Shown piece after piece: positions 1-12,451 of a stretch of 64,000 nucleotides of DNA (positions are counted from its first letter, which is position 1; the number at the start of each line of letters is the position of its first letter). The notes under the pieces are model-generated. The model was given only the letters and a program-made list of their open reading frames with translations, ran no database searches and was not told where the DNA came from. The translations under genes and the position numbers were made by a program. Origin of the DNA: Arachis hypogaea (lineage: Eukaryota; Streptophyta; Magnoliopsida; Fabales; Fabaceae); NCBI RefSeq assembly GCF_003086295.3, contig NC_092047.1:64088054-64152053 (forward strand), written 5' to 3'.

Positions 1-1101
1 TGACTACATGCAAATAGAACCCCAAGCATTGTTATATAGTTTGGTTTTGGACCCATAACTTTCATGGAGTCAAACAAATCGAGAGCTTCTAAGCAGATAT
101 CAAAGTCATCCATGAAACAACAGTTTGTTCGGGCATTTCGTCGAATAGCTTGTGTGCCTCTTCCATGAACAAATTTAACCTCCATAGTCTTTGTTTTTAA
201 CATCTATATACGAGTCTGGCAGCACCCAAAGAACACCAGGCAACCCTACAAGAGGAACAATCATAAATTAGACCAAGAAGATCCAAAAACGTTTTACCAA
301 GTAACGACACAAGGCCACAAAGACAACTGCACGAATTGTAAAACATTACCCTTGAATTTCTCAGATGTTGCTTCGTTAACAGTGCACTGGAATCCTGTGT
401 AGGTGGTGGTGCTAAAGGCATACATGTTCTTCTTTGCCTCTTCCATGCTGACGAAGTGACAATACACAAAGCAAAAGCATCAGAAGCAAAACACCAGAAG
501 AACAAAGTTCCTCCCATATCACACACACAATACACCACTACCAATGTACCATAATCCACAAGGCACAAGTAGTGATTATGCACAGGTGAGCATGGTTGAG
601 CCTGAGCCTGAAGATCTGGGCATTCTTCTAGTCGAAATCAAGCTTGTCCTTATTCTTGGGGCGCTTTCTGAGGTCGGGAGCAGGGCCTTTGGGGGCGCTA
701 GGGTGGCGAATGGCAGCAAGAAGGCCGTTGGAGGTGGAGGGTTGGGCATCGGGGTGGATGTAGGTTTGGAGAGCGTAAAGGAAGAGAATTGGGAGCCTGA
801 AGAATGCGATGAAGAACGCGAGGAAGAGGGAGAGCGAAGCGTGCAGGAGCGGGGCTTTGTACAATAACACCAACTGCGAGGGACCAATGTGGGTATAAAT
901 TAAAAATGAGCCAGCTCAGCTCCAGTCTGGCAAAACGACGCCACGTAAGCGTTCCGGTGATGACTCATCAGCAGAAATATGCTTAGGGACCACTATGAGT
1001 ACTCGGAGCTCTATCTAGAGGACTACAATGGGGAAATCAAAATCTTGAGGATTATATTGAGTATTTGTGCAAATCTCAGGGACGACTATGGGTATTTACT
1101 C
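1..1101. mobile_element. Pack-MULE, right part, copy 1 (cut by window start)
   Basis: Same as 48626-49726, including the captured fragments and the right inverted repeat (about 925-1101). It is followed by ATAATTATCC at 1102-1111, the target duplication seen on both sides of the complete element in copy 2. The left inverted repeat lies outside the window. Confidence 0.85.
600..873 (-). pseudogene. Captured fragment with hydrophobic N-terminus, copy 1
   Basis: Identical to 49225-49498, with the same in-frame TAG before [10 protein letters not shown]. It has no independent promoter or terminator that I can see. Confidence 0.4.
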
Positions 1102-1589
1102 ATAATTATCCTCAAGGGCATGAAGTTTCCGTAACTTTTTTTTCCCTTTTTTTTCTCTTTCTAGTTGAAACTCTTATTAAATTTATCTTACAACATCTCT
1201 TCCTATAATTCCTTTAGAACTATATTTGGACAATCTCATGAAATTTCCCATCCTCATATTATTTGATGTCCCATTATGATGGAAGATCTGTACACTGTTC
1301 ATAACTTGATCATCCATGGATAATAATAGAACTAGGAAGAACAAATACTGAAGAGAATTTCTGGAATCAACCCCTGGAATTGCAAGCAGTACAACGGATA
1401 TGGCACTTTGAGAGGCAATAACCCCAAAACCCTCCTGTTGTTGAGTATTTGAGAGACTCAACAGTATCCTAAGTCTGGGACATTTCTAATTCTGAGATAT
1501 CCCTATCAATATCGTAATTTTAGCTTTTTTATGCGAATTCGACATGAAATATTGAATGAGACTGTAACTTCCTTTTTTTTTTGATGAAG

Positions 1590-2168
1590 GAATGTGGTTT
1601 CTCTCCCTCAGTTATCACCTTTGGCTGTCTCATAAATCTTTACACCAAGGTAAGACATATTTCATGGATTACAACATAATCTTCTGTTATAAATCTTGCT
1701 TACAAATACTACTGCTTGGTTTTCTTGCAAAGGTAGCTTTCTTGCAAACAGTTTATTGGAACTTCTTATCATGTGGGTAGTACCAATAAAAGACGGAATG
1801 TTAATTGAAGGTGTTAAATGTAACTTGTGTTGACTAGGTTTGTTGGGCTTGGTAGTAGAAAAGAGGCAAAAATTGTGGTACTGTGCAGTTTGCACCACTA
1901 TTTGGAGTATTCTGTTAGAGCGTGATGCACACACCTAGAGTGATAGATATTCTGACAAGCATATTTTATGGGGTAGAATTAGATGCTTAGTATGTATTTG
2001 GTGTAAGGCTCATGATTTTTACTGGTAACTTTTCTTCTCCGACATGTTGAGAGAATGGAAAGCTATGCTCTATAGATAACCACTTTCCTTAAATACAACA
2101 TCAAGCATCCCATAATACCCAAGTCCCTAACATCTTATTCCTCCTCTTAATGAAATTCCTCCTTTGTC

Positions 2169-2224
<56 letters not shown>

Positions 2225-5169
2225 AGACATGAAAAGAAAAATGTAACTTGTGTTTCAATCTGTTATGTGAGAGATTGCATGAACAAATCATGTGATTCAC
2301 AAGAGTTCTTCCTTCAGTGTAATGGTGCCAGGCCTTATGTTTGTGCCACATGACATGCAGCTCTTTTTTCATCCTTTTGTTTTTCTTTCGTCTTTTTCTT
2401 TTTTAATATTTTTTGTTGCTGTTTAATAATAGACTTTGTGACTCCATAGTAGTGCTGTATATCTAGGCGTAACTGTGTGTACTATATAGGTTGAGTTAAT
2501 TGGGCTGTTTTCGGCCAACAAATTTATATCCAAGTGATGTAATTTGGCTTTCTGTCTCACATAAAATCTCTTCATCCTTTTTTTTTCTTTTTCAGATAGG
2601 AAAAGTTTCTAAAGCATTGGAGATTAGCAAAATGATGAAAATGGCTGGCATAAAACATAACATGAAGACGTACTCTATGCTGATCAATGGATTCTTGAAG
2701 TTAAAAGATTGGGCTAATGCATTTGCTGTTTTCGAAGACCTTACTAAAGATGGTTTGAAACCTGATGTTGTTTTGTATAACAACATTGTAAAAGCCTTTT
2801 GTGGGATGGGTAATATGGATCGTGCCATTACTATCATTAAGCAAATGCAAAGGGAGAGGCATAGACCAACAACCCGCACATTTTTACCCATTATACATGG
2901 CTTTGCAAGAGCCGGGGAGATGAGGAGAGCCCTGGAGATTTTCGATATGATGAGGAGGAGTGGCTGCATCCCCACTGTACACACTTATAATGCTCTTATT
3001 CTTGGCCTTGTTGAGAAGCGTCAGGTAAGATGGTTGGCAAACAATTGTTGATAAAACACAAATGACATGACTTGGTTCTTACTACTTTTCCCTAGGTTCT
3101 TTTATTTGTTGATTGTTTTGAGTGTCAAGAAACAAAAAATGAATAACACCTGGTGTGTGTTTTTTTGTAAAATTATGATCTAAAAGCATATGTTATAGTA
3201 CGATAACAAATAGGCATGTATATTTGCCATTGTACTGAAAAAAGCCTAAAAAACAGCAAACAGAAAAATCCTTTTCTACTCTGACAGAGTCAGCCGAAAT
3301 TCGTCTGTTGACACAGCCACTTGTGCATTGACACATACTCATTTCTAACATTAATGAAAAGTTGCTGGCAATTATTTTTATTTACTATCTATGTCGATTA
3401 ATTATTGCCTAGTTTACTTTAGTTGAGGAACAGTTGGTGCCAGTTGAACATTTTTCACTCTATGAACTAATTTTTCATTTTTTTTTCTTTTCCCTTCATT
3501 TTTATTTTTCCTTTTCAGTCTATTACATTTCCTCTTTCTTATTTGACTGATATGCATGCATTTTAAGAGTTGGAACCATAGTATTTCATCATAGAAGAAA
3601 ACTGTCTCCATTTAGATATGTTATAATTTGTTACAGGTCTCATTTAGCATCTATATCCAACACTTTCTGCAATTTATGTCGTGTATCTTGTAGATGGAAA
3701 AGGCTATAGGGATATTGGATGAAATGAATTTGGCAGGCGTTAACCCAAATGAGCATACCTATACAACTCTTATGCATGGTTATGCTTCACTGGGTGATAC
3801 TGAAAAGGCCTTTCAGTACTTCACAAAATTGAAGAATGAGGGCTTGGAGATTGATGTATATACTTATGAGGCATTGTTGAAGGCATGTTGTAAGTCAGGC
3901 CGAATGCAGAGTGCCCTAGCAGTCACAAAAGAAATGAGTGCAAAGAAGATTCCTAGAAATACTTTTGTCTATAACATACTAATTGATGGGTATGAATAAT
4001 TTTCTTCTAGCACAAGTGTTAACTTTTATCCAATGCTTGTTATATATTTTCGTAATCAAGCTATATTTTTCTCAATAAACTTTCCATTTGCTTACTATTG
4101 GACTTACCAATAATATTGTCATTTGGCGGACCTGCTTTTTACGTTAGTAACCTAGTTTACTGTTTTAGATGGGCTCGGAGAGGCGATGTTTGGGAGGCAG
4201 CAGACCTGATACAACAAATGAGAGATGAAGGAGTGCAACCTGACATCCATACTTACACATCTTTTATAAATGCTTGCTGTAAAGCTGGTGATGTGCAGGT
4301 ATGAGGTTTTCCGAGGATATACTTTTCGATTATTGAAAAAAAAAAAAAAAAAACGAAAGTTGAGTGCTTTAGCAAAGAGAAAATGTTCTGAAAAGTGACG
4401 AGTGGTCTGAGGTGAGGCTGCTGTACATGTATCCTTCCTAGATCCCACTGCGTGGGAGTCTAAGTTGCCCCTGGCCTTCTTAATCTTTGCCTTGAGTGAG
4501 GTGAAAGTAAGGGCATAATTGTATCATGTCTTGCATCTTTGTCACAATCTAACAGATAGGAATGGGATTAAGATTCTTGTCTAAGGACTACTTGATTAAT
4601 ATCATCTAATCATATTTTTATTTTCCCTCCAGAAAGCCACACAGGTTGTTCAAGAAATGGAAACATCTGGCATAAAACCAAATCTCAAAACCTACACTAC
4701 CCTAATACATGGATGGGCACGTGCCTCTTTCCCCGAAAAGGCTTTGAGATGCTTTGAAGAGATGAAGATGGCCGGATTGAAGCCAGACAAAGCAGTGTAC
4801 CATTGTCTTATGACATCACTGCTATCGAGAGCCACCTTTGCTCAAGAATACATTTACAAGGGACTCTTGTCTATATGTAGAGAGATGATAGAGTCGGAGA
4901 TAACCGTAGATATGGGAACTGCAGTCCACTGGTCGAGATGTTTACGAAAGATTGAGAGGACAGGAGGGGAATTAACAGAGGCCCTTGAAAAGACCTTCCC
5001 TCCAGATTGGACCTCCCATCATGTTCTTGATATCAATTGTGGAACAAAAACTGCTGAACCTGAAAGTTTTGATGATAGTCATGATGATGACAGTGGTGCT
5101 GATGACAATATATATTATGCCAATGAAGTTGATTCCGATGAGGACACGGATAATGATTATGATTGTTGA
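1590..5169 (+). CDS. PPR4: PPR4 exons 6-10, first copy (5' exons outside the window)
   Basis: Exons 1590-1649, 2596-3024, 3694-3989, 4169-4298 and 4633-5169, identical to exons 6-10 of the 41943-53796 gene. They encode the C-terminal half: one motif ending LINLYTK, then repeats such as [53 protein letters not shown] and [12 protein letters not shown], ending in an acidic tail ([15 protein letters not shown]) and TGA at 5167-5169. All five exons are open with canonical splice sites. Exons 1-5 would lie left of base 1, beyond the rest of the Pack-MULE in intron 5, so I cannot tell whether this is a whole second gene or a 3' fragment. The two copies are too alike to be old paralogues. Confidence 0.85.
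2170..2220. repeat. (AAT)17 microsatellite in PPR4 intron 6, copy 1
   Basis: Perfect trinucleotide run. Copy 2 has 18 units, the largest kind of difference between the two duplicated blocks. Confidence 0.95.
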
Positions 5170-5614
5170 GAATTGCATGTAAATACGTGTGGTTGTTTTT
5201 GGTAATGCTATTGAAAATGGAGAAATCAGTTTACAACTTCCACTAATAGAAAATGATACAAGTTTATTAGCTTACATAAGATTTACTGAAACTAAAATAT
5301 AGTAAAAGCAGTAGTACAAGTAACAAGAATAAGTGGTAACTAGATTTAAACCGGCACATTATTTGGAACTAAAATGAATTAATTTTTAAATATAAAAAAT
5401 TATTTAATAAAAAATTTTAATAATTAATATCAAATTTAAATAAAACTATAGAGATATTATATATTTTAATATTCGAAAAATTCATCATTTAATACATATA
5501 TTTAGGAAATTTAAATCCTAATGCAAAAATAAATGTAATGTAAATATAAATATAATATTTCAATGATTAACATCTATTTTCTTCATGAATAACATCTATT
5601 TTTTTCATGAATCA
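5170..5614. other. AT-rich region downstream of PPR4 copy 1
   Basis: Contains the 3' UTR and flank; very AT-rich (5370-5600 is mostly A/T words). No ORF or RNA gene is seen. The same stretch lies at 53797-54241. Confidence 0.6.
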
Positions 5615-7126
5615 TGATATCAAGTTTGGTGTTGCAAAAGCTTGTTTTTGACTTCTATCACTGCTAAGTATGACACCAAAGACTTATGAAACCACAAGGA
5701 AGAGGAAGGGAAAGGCACTTGCTTTCACTTCCCTCACCTCATTTGTCACCTATACAATTCAGCTGGAATTGTCATAGAAGAGGACAAACCCATCACTAAA
5801 AGAAGGATGGAGCATGTTAGAGAGTCGGCACATGGACCACAGCAAGAGCATGTGGAGCCGTCTCAATAGAAATCCCTGAGATGTCTCAAGAGATGTATTG
5901 TTCTCCCCAAAATTTTTTTGAGATCAACTGAATACCTCTCTGGGAGAGTGGAGCTCAAACGTGGAGCAACTGAGGTTGGAACATCAAGAGCACTCCGCCA
6001 TCCTCTATGAAATAGAGAAGATCAAAGCGCTATGAGGAAGAACAACAAAGACAAAGGAGAAACATTGAAGAGATCAAGTACTACATTGGATCCTCAAGGA
6101 GGAGTAATAACCACCATCACTAAGGTGGATTCATTCTCTTAATTCCCTTTTCTCATGTTACTTTTTTCTGTTTTCTATTATGTTTTATTGTTTGTTCTCT
6201 TCTTCTTGTTGCATGATCATATATGTCTTAAGGCTATAAAATGTTCCATATATCCCTCACCTTGTTTAAAAGAAAATTTTAATCGAAAAGAATTGAGAGA
6301 TACATGAATTTCAAGTTATATAATAAGAATAGTTCAATTATCTTGATGTGGTGGCATTGCTTTTATTTTCTGAATGTATGAATAAATAGTGCATATTTGA
6401 AGTTGAAATTAAGAATGTTGGTTCTTGAAAGAATGACGAAAAAGGAAAAGTATTATTGGTGATCTGAAAAATCTAAATAAATTGATTCTTGAAGCAAGAA
6501 AAAGCAGCAAAAAGAAAAAGAAAAAGTATGTTGCAAAAGAAAAAAAATAATATATACATGCATGCGAAAAAAAAATATGGCAAAAAAAATGAAAAATAAA
6601 AAGTAGAAAAAGTCAATAGTTCTTTAAACTAAAAGGTAATAGCAAAAAGCCAATAACCATTTAAACCCAAAGGCAAGGGTAAAAGGATCCAAAGATCCTA
6701 GGAGTGTGCTTAAGAACTCTGGACACCTCTATCTGGGAATTCTAGCAAAGCTGAATCACAATCCGAAAGGGTTCACCCAGTTAAAGTGTCTATGACATTT
6801 ATGTATCCGGTGGTAATACTGGAAAACAAAGTGCTTAGGGTCACGGCCAAGACTCTGAAAGTTGTGTTCAAGAATAAAAAAAAACTGAACTAGGAGAGTT
6901 AATAATATCATCTGGATTCTAAGTTCCTAAAGAGACTAACACTTCTGAGTTTCAATGGATAGTGAGATGCCAAAACTATTCAGAAACAAAAAGCTAGTAA
7001 GTCCTGCTCATCTAATTGAAACTGAGCTTCATTGGAAACTCTAAGATTTATTGTATCTTACTCTTCTTTTTATCCTACTTTGTTTTTAGTTGCTTGGGAA
7101 CAAGCAATAATTTAAGTTTGGTATTG
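5615..7126 (+). mobile_element. Ty3/gypsy element, 3' internal remnant (copy 1)
   Basis: Similar throughout to 17935-19562. It starts at an AAGTTTGGTGTTG motif, carries a decayed start of the downstream ORF (ATG at 5670, Lys/Arg-rich N-terminus), then A-rich noncoding DNA with Lys-codon-like AAAAAG runs, and ends with GCTTGGGAACAAGCAATAAT and TTTAAGTTTGG before the LTR. Everything upstream (gag, pol) is missing. The PPR4 stop codon is only about 450 bp away. Confidence 0.75.
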
Positions 7127-8678
7127 TAATGAGCAGATATTTTATATGATTTTTGGTATTATTTTCATATAGTTTTTAGCATGTTGTGTTTAAGTTTTAT
7201 CAAGTTTTTATAGGTTTTACTGCAAAATTCACATTTTTGGATTCTACTTCATGTTTGTGTATTTTTATGCAATTTCAGGTATTTTCTGGCTGAAATTGAG
7301 GAGTTGGAGCAAAAGTCTGATTCAGAGACAGAGAAAGCACTGCAGATGCTGTCTGGATCTGACCTCCTTGCATTCGAAAGATCTTTTCTGGAGCTACAGA
7401 AGTCCAAATAGAGCATTCTCAATGGATGTGGAAAGCTAACATCTAGAGCTTTCCAGCAATATATAATAGTCTATACTTTGCTTTAGAATTGAAGGTCCAA
7501 AACTGGCGTTTAACGCCAGCCTCCTGCCATATTCTGGCATCCAACGCCCAAGGAGAAGAGACCAGCGTTCAAACGCCCATAAGGACCCCCTAGCCAGCGT
7601 TCAACGCCCTAGAGGCCTCCTAGCACGTGGATCTCATCAAAACTCAGCCCAAACACTCACCAAGTGGGCCTCAGAAGTGGAGTTTAGCACTAAAAGACTG
7701 TTTCACCCTTTCTTATGTAATCCTTAGTCATTAGCTTAGTATTTAAAGAACTTTTACACGATCTTCAAGGGAGATCAGCCATATTTCGTTTTACACATTG
7801 TATTTTTCTATCAGTATGAGTCTCTAAACCTCCTAGGTTGAGGGGAGGAGCCCTGCTGAGTTTTATGGATTAATAAAAGTATTACTGGTTCTCTTCAATC
7901 CGTGTTTGATTCAATTTTAAGATGTATCTTCATTCTTCAACTTGATGAATGGGATGACCCGTGACAATCATCTTCGTTCTTCATTCTAAGACCACGTTCC
8001 TGACAACCACCCGTGTTCTTCTTGGGTTCATGTGAATACATAACTGGAAAGCATCGAACCACCAGCTTGATTATACATCTCTTAGACGGCTAATCCGCGA
8101 CTTTGTTGGGGACATCTCGAGACACCAGTTCAGCTGAGGTATGGGGAGATTAGGGCCTCTGTGGTAGAGGCTAGAATCGAAAGGCACAAGATTCTCTGAT
8201 CCGGACGATCCGACCTTGTCTATGGCGTTTTGAGTAGGATCATTAAGGAGAATGGACTACAGGAGCTTTACTCTCAATCAGAATGGAATCACACTAACCC
8301 TGGGGTTCAGATCTAGAGGAGCATTGGCGACCTCTTAACCGGCGACAATCACATACAGCCCGCCATAGAAGAAATCATTCAAAGTTGAAGAAGACAGTAA
8401 GACCGGAATTAATCCAGAAGAACAAAGCATCTCCAAGCCTTAACCATCTTTTTATCATTGATTATAATCAAACCTAGTAATTCCATCTTATTCCAATTTT
8501 ATGCTTTTAACCAAATCCAACAATTTTTCCATCCGCCTGACTAAGATCTGCAAGATAACCATAGCTTGCTTCAAATCACAATCCTCGTGGGATCGACCCT
8601 AACTCACTCAGATATTACTTGGACGACGCAGTGCACTTGCTGGTTCAGTTGTACGGAAGTGTAGGATTCTGCGCACCA
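7127..8678 (+). repeat. 3' LTR of the truncated Ty3/gypsy element (copy 1)
   Basis: About 1.55 kb, starting TAATGAGCAGATATTTTATA, a diverged form of TGATGAGCGGATAATTTAT, and ending GCGCACCA. It shares the LTR landmarks AGGTATTTTCTGGCTGAAAT (7278), the CTGGCGTTTAACGCCAG block (7503), AAGTGGGCC and GGATCGACCCT. It is older than the other LTRs, judging from its decayed start. Confidence 0.8.
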
Positions 8679-11600
8679 CAATTCCATTCTCGCTTTCTAG
8701 TATTATTCCCGCTCCCCCTGAACTGGTATTTGACAAGCTGTCCACATGGAGTTTCCATGATACTGCGAGTTCACTTTCAGGGGTCATTTTAGATATGAAA
8801 TCTGCCATGACCTAAGCATTGATCGTGTTCCTAGGTTCGAATCTGACTTTGTATTGTGATAGCTCGACTGACCAGGAGAGCATCCGTCTTGTCAAGTCTG
8901 GCTTCTGTAGCACTTGCCTTACTGCTTGGTCCATTTGTACCGTGATGTGGGTGGCTTTGGAAGTACTGCTGAAGGCATCAGGTTGCCGTGAGTAGCGCGT
9001 TGGCGAGCTTTTCAAGTTTGGAGTAGCGCGTCTTGGCGTTTTAGAGAACTTTGCTTATGAAGTACACAGGAGTTTGTGTCTTTTGTTCATCTCCCCAGAT
9101 GAGCGCGGCTGCTAGTGCTTCCTCAATTACGGATAAGTAGAGGTACATTGTCTCTCCTATTCTAGGTTTTGGGAGTATGGGGGATATGCCAGTACTTTTT
9201 TGAAGTGTTAGAAGGATCCTTCGCATTTGGGTTTTCATTTAAAGTTTATACCCTTTTTCATGAGCTTGAAAAAGGGGATGGCTTTTTTGGGCCGAGGCTC
9301 TGAGGAAGCATGAGAGGTGGCAAGTCGCCCAGTCAACCTTTGGACATCTTTGAGGTTTGTAGGCCTACTTATCTCAAGGATGGTGATAAACCACTATTTT
9401 ATGGTTTATATTGTGCTTAATTGTGCGGTTTTATCAAATCTTTACCCACTTATTCATATGATTAGCATGCATTTATAATTCCTTCCTAAAAATACCTCAT
9501 GGTTGAAAACTTGCTTCCTAGAGACTTTTAATTTTGTATTTTAATTCTCCTTTATTCCATTCGATGCCGTGATCTGTGTGTTAAGTGTTTCAGGCTTTAT
9601 AGGGCATAAATGACTTGGAGATTAGAAAGGAAGCTTGCAAAAATGGAAGGAACACAAGAAATTGAGGAGATGACCAGCGAGAAGTGACACGGACACATGG
9701 CTCACGCGATCGCGCGACATAGAGGAAATTGCAGTGATGCGGACGCATGGCTCACGCGACCGTGCGGATTGGAAACTGCACAAGTGACACGAAGGCGTGG
9801 ATGACGCGCACGCGTGGCAAGGCAAAACGCTGGATGACGCGAACGCCTGGATGACGCGATCGCATGACGTGCGCGATCTGGAGAATCTGCAGAATTTGCT
9901 GGGGGCAATTTTGGGCCCTATTTTGACCCAATTTTTGGCCCAGAAAAGCAGATTAGAGCCAGGAAACATGCAGAGACTAACAACAACATTCATTCCGCAT
10001 AATTTTAGTTTGGAGATCTGATTTTACTCCTCCTCTAGGTTTTCTCTCTACACATTCATAGTTCTTAGGAATTCGTTTTTATTGCTTCTTGGATTGGGAT
10101 ATTGAGAAGAGTTATTACCTCCGCCAAGACTTCATTATTCTAGTTTGTTTTCCTTACTTGTCTCTTATTCTTCCATGTCCTCAATTTATTCAGAATTACT
10201 ATTGGATTATTTTTAGAATTTATTAATACAAGAACTATTTTTATTTTTAATTGATCTTTTGATTATTATTTATCACGTCTTTCTTTATTTCCCTTTCTTA
10301 TGTTGTGAAGTTTACATTCATAATGAGCGAGTAGTTCCATAACTTGATTGGGAGTTGATTGAAAGGAGAACCTTGAGTTGGAACGCTCAAGAGAAAAATT
10401 GTAATTGGGTTTACTGTTGGATTGCCCTCTAGTCACTGACACTAATCCCTTCCAAGGGAGAGGCTTGGAACTTGTGAAGAGAAATGGCTTTCCAACTTGC
10501 TTGACTTTCCTCTACCTTGTAAGGGATAACTAAGCAGAATAACCTTCAATCATCAATTAATCTTGAGAGTACTCTAACAAGAATAGGGCTTCCAAGTAAT
10601 CTACTCCCGGTCAAGGTTTTTATTTAAATTACATAAATTCTCTAATTTAATTTCTTGTTTTTCAACTCAACCATTTTTAGAAAACATCTGATTAATAAAA
10701 TAGCACATCTCTCTGCAACTCGTTGGGAGACGACCTGGGATTCATACTCCCAGTATTTTAATTCTAATTTTGTGACAACCCTTCTAAATTGATAAACAGA
10801 TCTTCGGTTGGTTAAGAACTGTACTTGCAACGTATCTCTTATATTAATTTCTTAACTTGCAAATTTCCGCCACGTCAGATGGCCTTGTACTTTTTCGGGT
10901 TTGCTTCCTCCTCTCGTTGCGTGATCATGAAGCCCAAGAATATTCTGGCCTCCATCCCGAAGGGGCACTTCATCAGATTGAGACGCATTCAGTGCTTCCT
11001 TAGGGTGTCTAGTATGAGCTTAAGGTCGTCAATAAGCTCCTCATATGTTTGTGTCTTGGCTAGCATGTCAACAATATAGAGCTCCAGCTTGGTCCCTGAG
11101 CGGTCCTTAAAAATCTTGGTGACAAGCCTTTGGTAGGTGACCTTGGCATTTTTTAGCACGAAGGGCATGACTTTGTAGTAGTACGTGCCTTTGGGAGTTA
11201 CGAACAGTTTTCTCCTCGTCTTGTCAGTGTATGGGTATCTGGTTGTATCCAAAGTAGGAATCTATAAAGGTGAGGAACTGGTGTCCCGAAGCGATGTCTA
11301 CCAGTCCGTCAATGTTTGGCAGGGGAAAGACATCCTTTGTTTAAGTCCATTTAATTGATGCACATTCGCTATTTCCCATTTGCCTTTTTGACCAACACAA
11401 TGTTGGCCAGCCAGGTTGTGTAGGAGAATTCTCGGAAAAAGACTGTTTTGAGCAGGCTTTTGACTTGCTTCCGGACCTTGATTGCTCGGTCAGCGGACAT
11501 TTTTATTCTCCTTCGTGCTACTAAATTTGCTTTGGGGTCCACGACTAATGGGTGGGAGATCGGATCGGGTCTATTGCTGGCATGTCAGCCGGAGTAAATG

Positions 11601-11751
11601 CGAATAGGTCTTGTTTTGTTGGAAGAGTTTCATGAGTTTGCTATTTAGGTTGAAGGACAAATTCTTATTAATGAATGTGAATTTCTCTTTAGTTTGCCCT
11701 ATCTGGAGCTTTTCCATGTCTGCCTCTGGTTTTGGTTTGGGTTGATTGTCC
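8679..11751 (-). pseudogene. Tat-like Ty3/gypsy pol pseudogene (RT and RNase H), split by a solo LTR
   Basis: Read on the reverse strand from 11560 to 8679. RT N-terminal region (VDPKANLVARRRIKMSADRA near 11520, DVFPLPNIDGLVD near 11310), RT core with TPKGTYYYKVMPF and NAKVTYQRLV (about 11090-11190), the catalytic region reduced to YIVDML, then PTNLKDVQRLTGRL near 9340, the connection and RNase H-like part (YLYLSVIEEALAAALI), and a second RNase H start WKLHVDSLSNTSSGGAGIIL (about 8730). Several frameshifts and stops are present, and the catalytic YxDD is altered. The order and wording are those of the Tat/Ogre lineage. The solo LTR at 9384-10877 interrupts it. The downstream end is cut by the LTR ending at 8678. 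Confidence 0.8.
9384..10877 (+). mobile_element. Solo LTR (TGATAAACC family) with GATGG target duplication, copy 1
   Basis: 1494 bp from TGATAAACCACTATTTTATG to ..GCCACGTCA (TG...CA), flanked by GATGG at 9379-9383 and 10878-10882. Removing it rejoins the reverse-strand pol reading at ..KAI/LEISRPTNLKD, which confirms an insertion. It contains a block of CpG-rich palindromes such as CACGCGATCGCGCG (9690-9880). No internal sequence remains, so the element was lost by LTR-LTR recombination. Confidence 0.88.
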
Positions 11752-12239
11752 TGACGTGCGTGATGCGAGCGGAAATCAACCAATTAAGAAATTATAGTAA
11801 GAACAGCGTTGCAAGTACAGTTCTTAACCAGCAAAAATCTGCTTATCAATTTAGAAAGAGTTGTCACAAATTTCAGAATAAAATACTAGGAGTATGAATC
11901 CCAGGTCGTCTCCCAACGAGTTGACAAAAGAGTGCTATTTTAGTGATTGGTGACACTTGAGTTGTCAAACTCAGCTGTTGATTGAAAATTGGAAATTGCT
12001 GATTGATTTGGATCCCTCTAAAGCTAGTCTTTCCATAGGAGTTGACTAGGACTTGAGGAATCAAATTGATTAGTCCACTTGACTTTCCTTTATTTAGTAA
12101 GGGTTAACTAAGTGGGAGCAATAACAATTCTCATCACACCTGATAAGGATAACTAGGATGGGATTTCCGGTTCTCGTACCTTGCCAAGAGTTTTTCTAGT
12201 TATTAATTTACTTCCTTGCCAATTTATTTTCTTGTTCCC
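11752..12239 (-). repeat. Fragment of a TGATAAACC-family LTR, inverted (copy 1)
   Basis: Reverse complement of the 3' part of the LTR at 9384-10877, sharing GTTGCAAGTACAGTTCTTAA and AATCCCAGGTCGTCTCCCAA-type blocks. It is cut on the right by the LTR that starts at 12240. Confidence 0.7.
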
Positions 12240-12451
12240 TGATGAGCGGATAATTTATACACTTTTTGGCATTGTTTTTAGGTAGTTTTTAGTATAATTT
12301 AGTTAGTTTTTACTATGTTTTTATTAGTTTTTATGCAAAATTCACATTTCTAGACATTACTATAAGTTTGTGTGTTTTTCTGTGATTTCAGGTATTTTCT
12401 GGCTGAAATTGAGGGACCTGAGCAAAAATCTGATTTAGAGGCTGAAAAAGG
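12240..12451 (+). repeat. First 212 bp of a TGATGAGCGG LTR, cut at the duplication breakpoint
   Basis: Identical to the start of the full LTR at 60867. At 12451 it breaks off in GCTGAAAAAGG and joins reverse-strand interior sequence of a different element. Only GG is shared at the junction. Confidence 0.85.

Larger units (their letters stand above)
1..12451. repeat. Large near-identical duplication, copy 1 (left end outside window)
   Basis: Matches 48626-61078 in the same orientation with an offset of 48625-48628. Differences found: AAT microsatellite one unit shorter here (2170-2220), A-tract one base longer (4336-4353), and substitutions at 5673 (A vs G at 54300), 6221 (A vs C at 54848) and 11979 (T vs C at 60606). 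It covers part of a Pack-MULE, PPR4 exons 6-10 and a nested TE cluster. The match ends at 12451 inside an LTR. Confidence 0.95.

Noticed and set aside
544..867. Acidic 107-aa + strand reading (also at 49169-49492)
   Set aside because: It is antisense to the hydrophobic captured fragment and has no recognisable domain.
2127..2372. Poly-Asn and poly-Tyr readings at 2127-2372 and 50752-51000
   Set aside because: They are translations of the AAT microsatellite inside a PPR4 intron.
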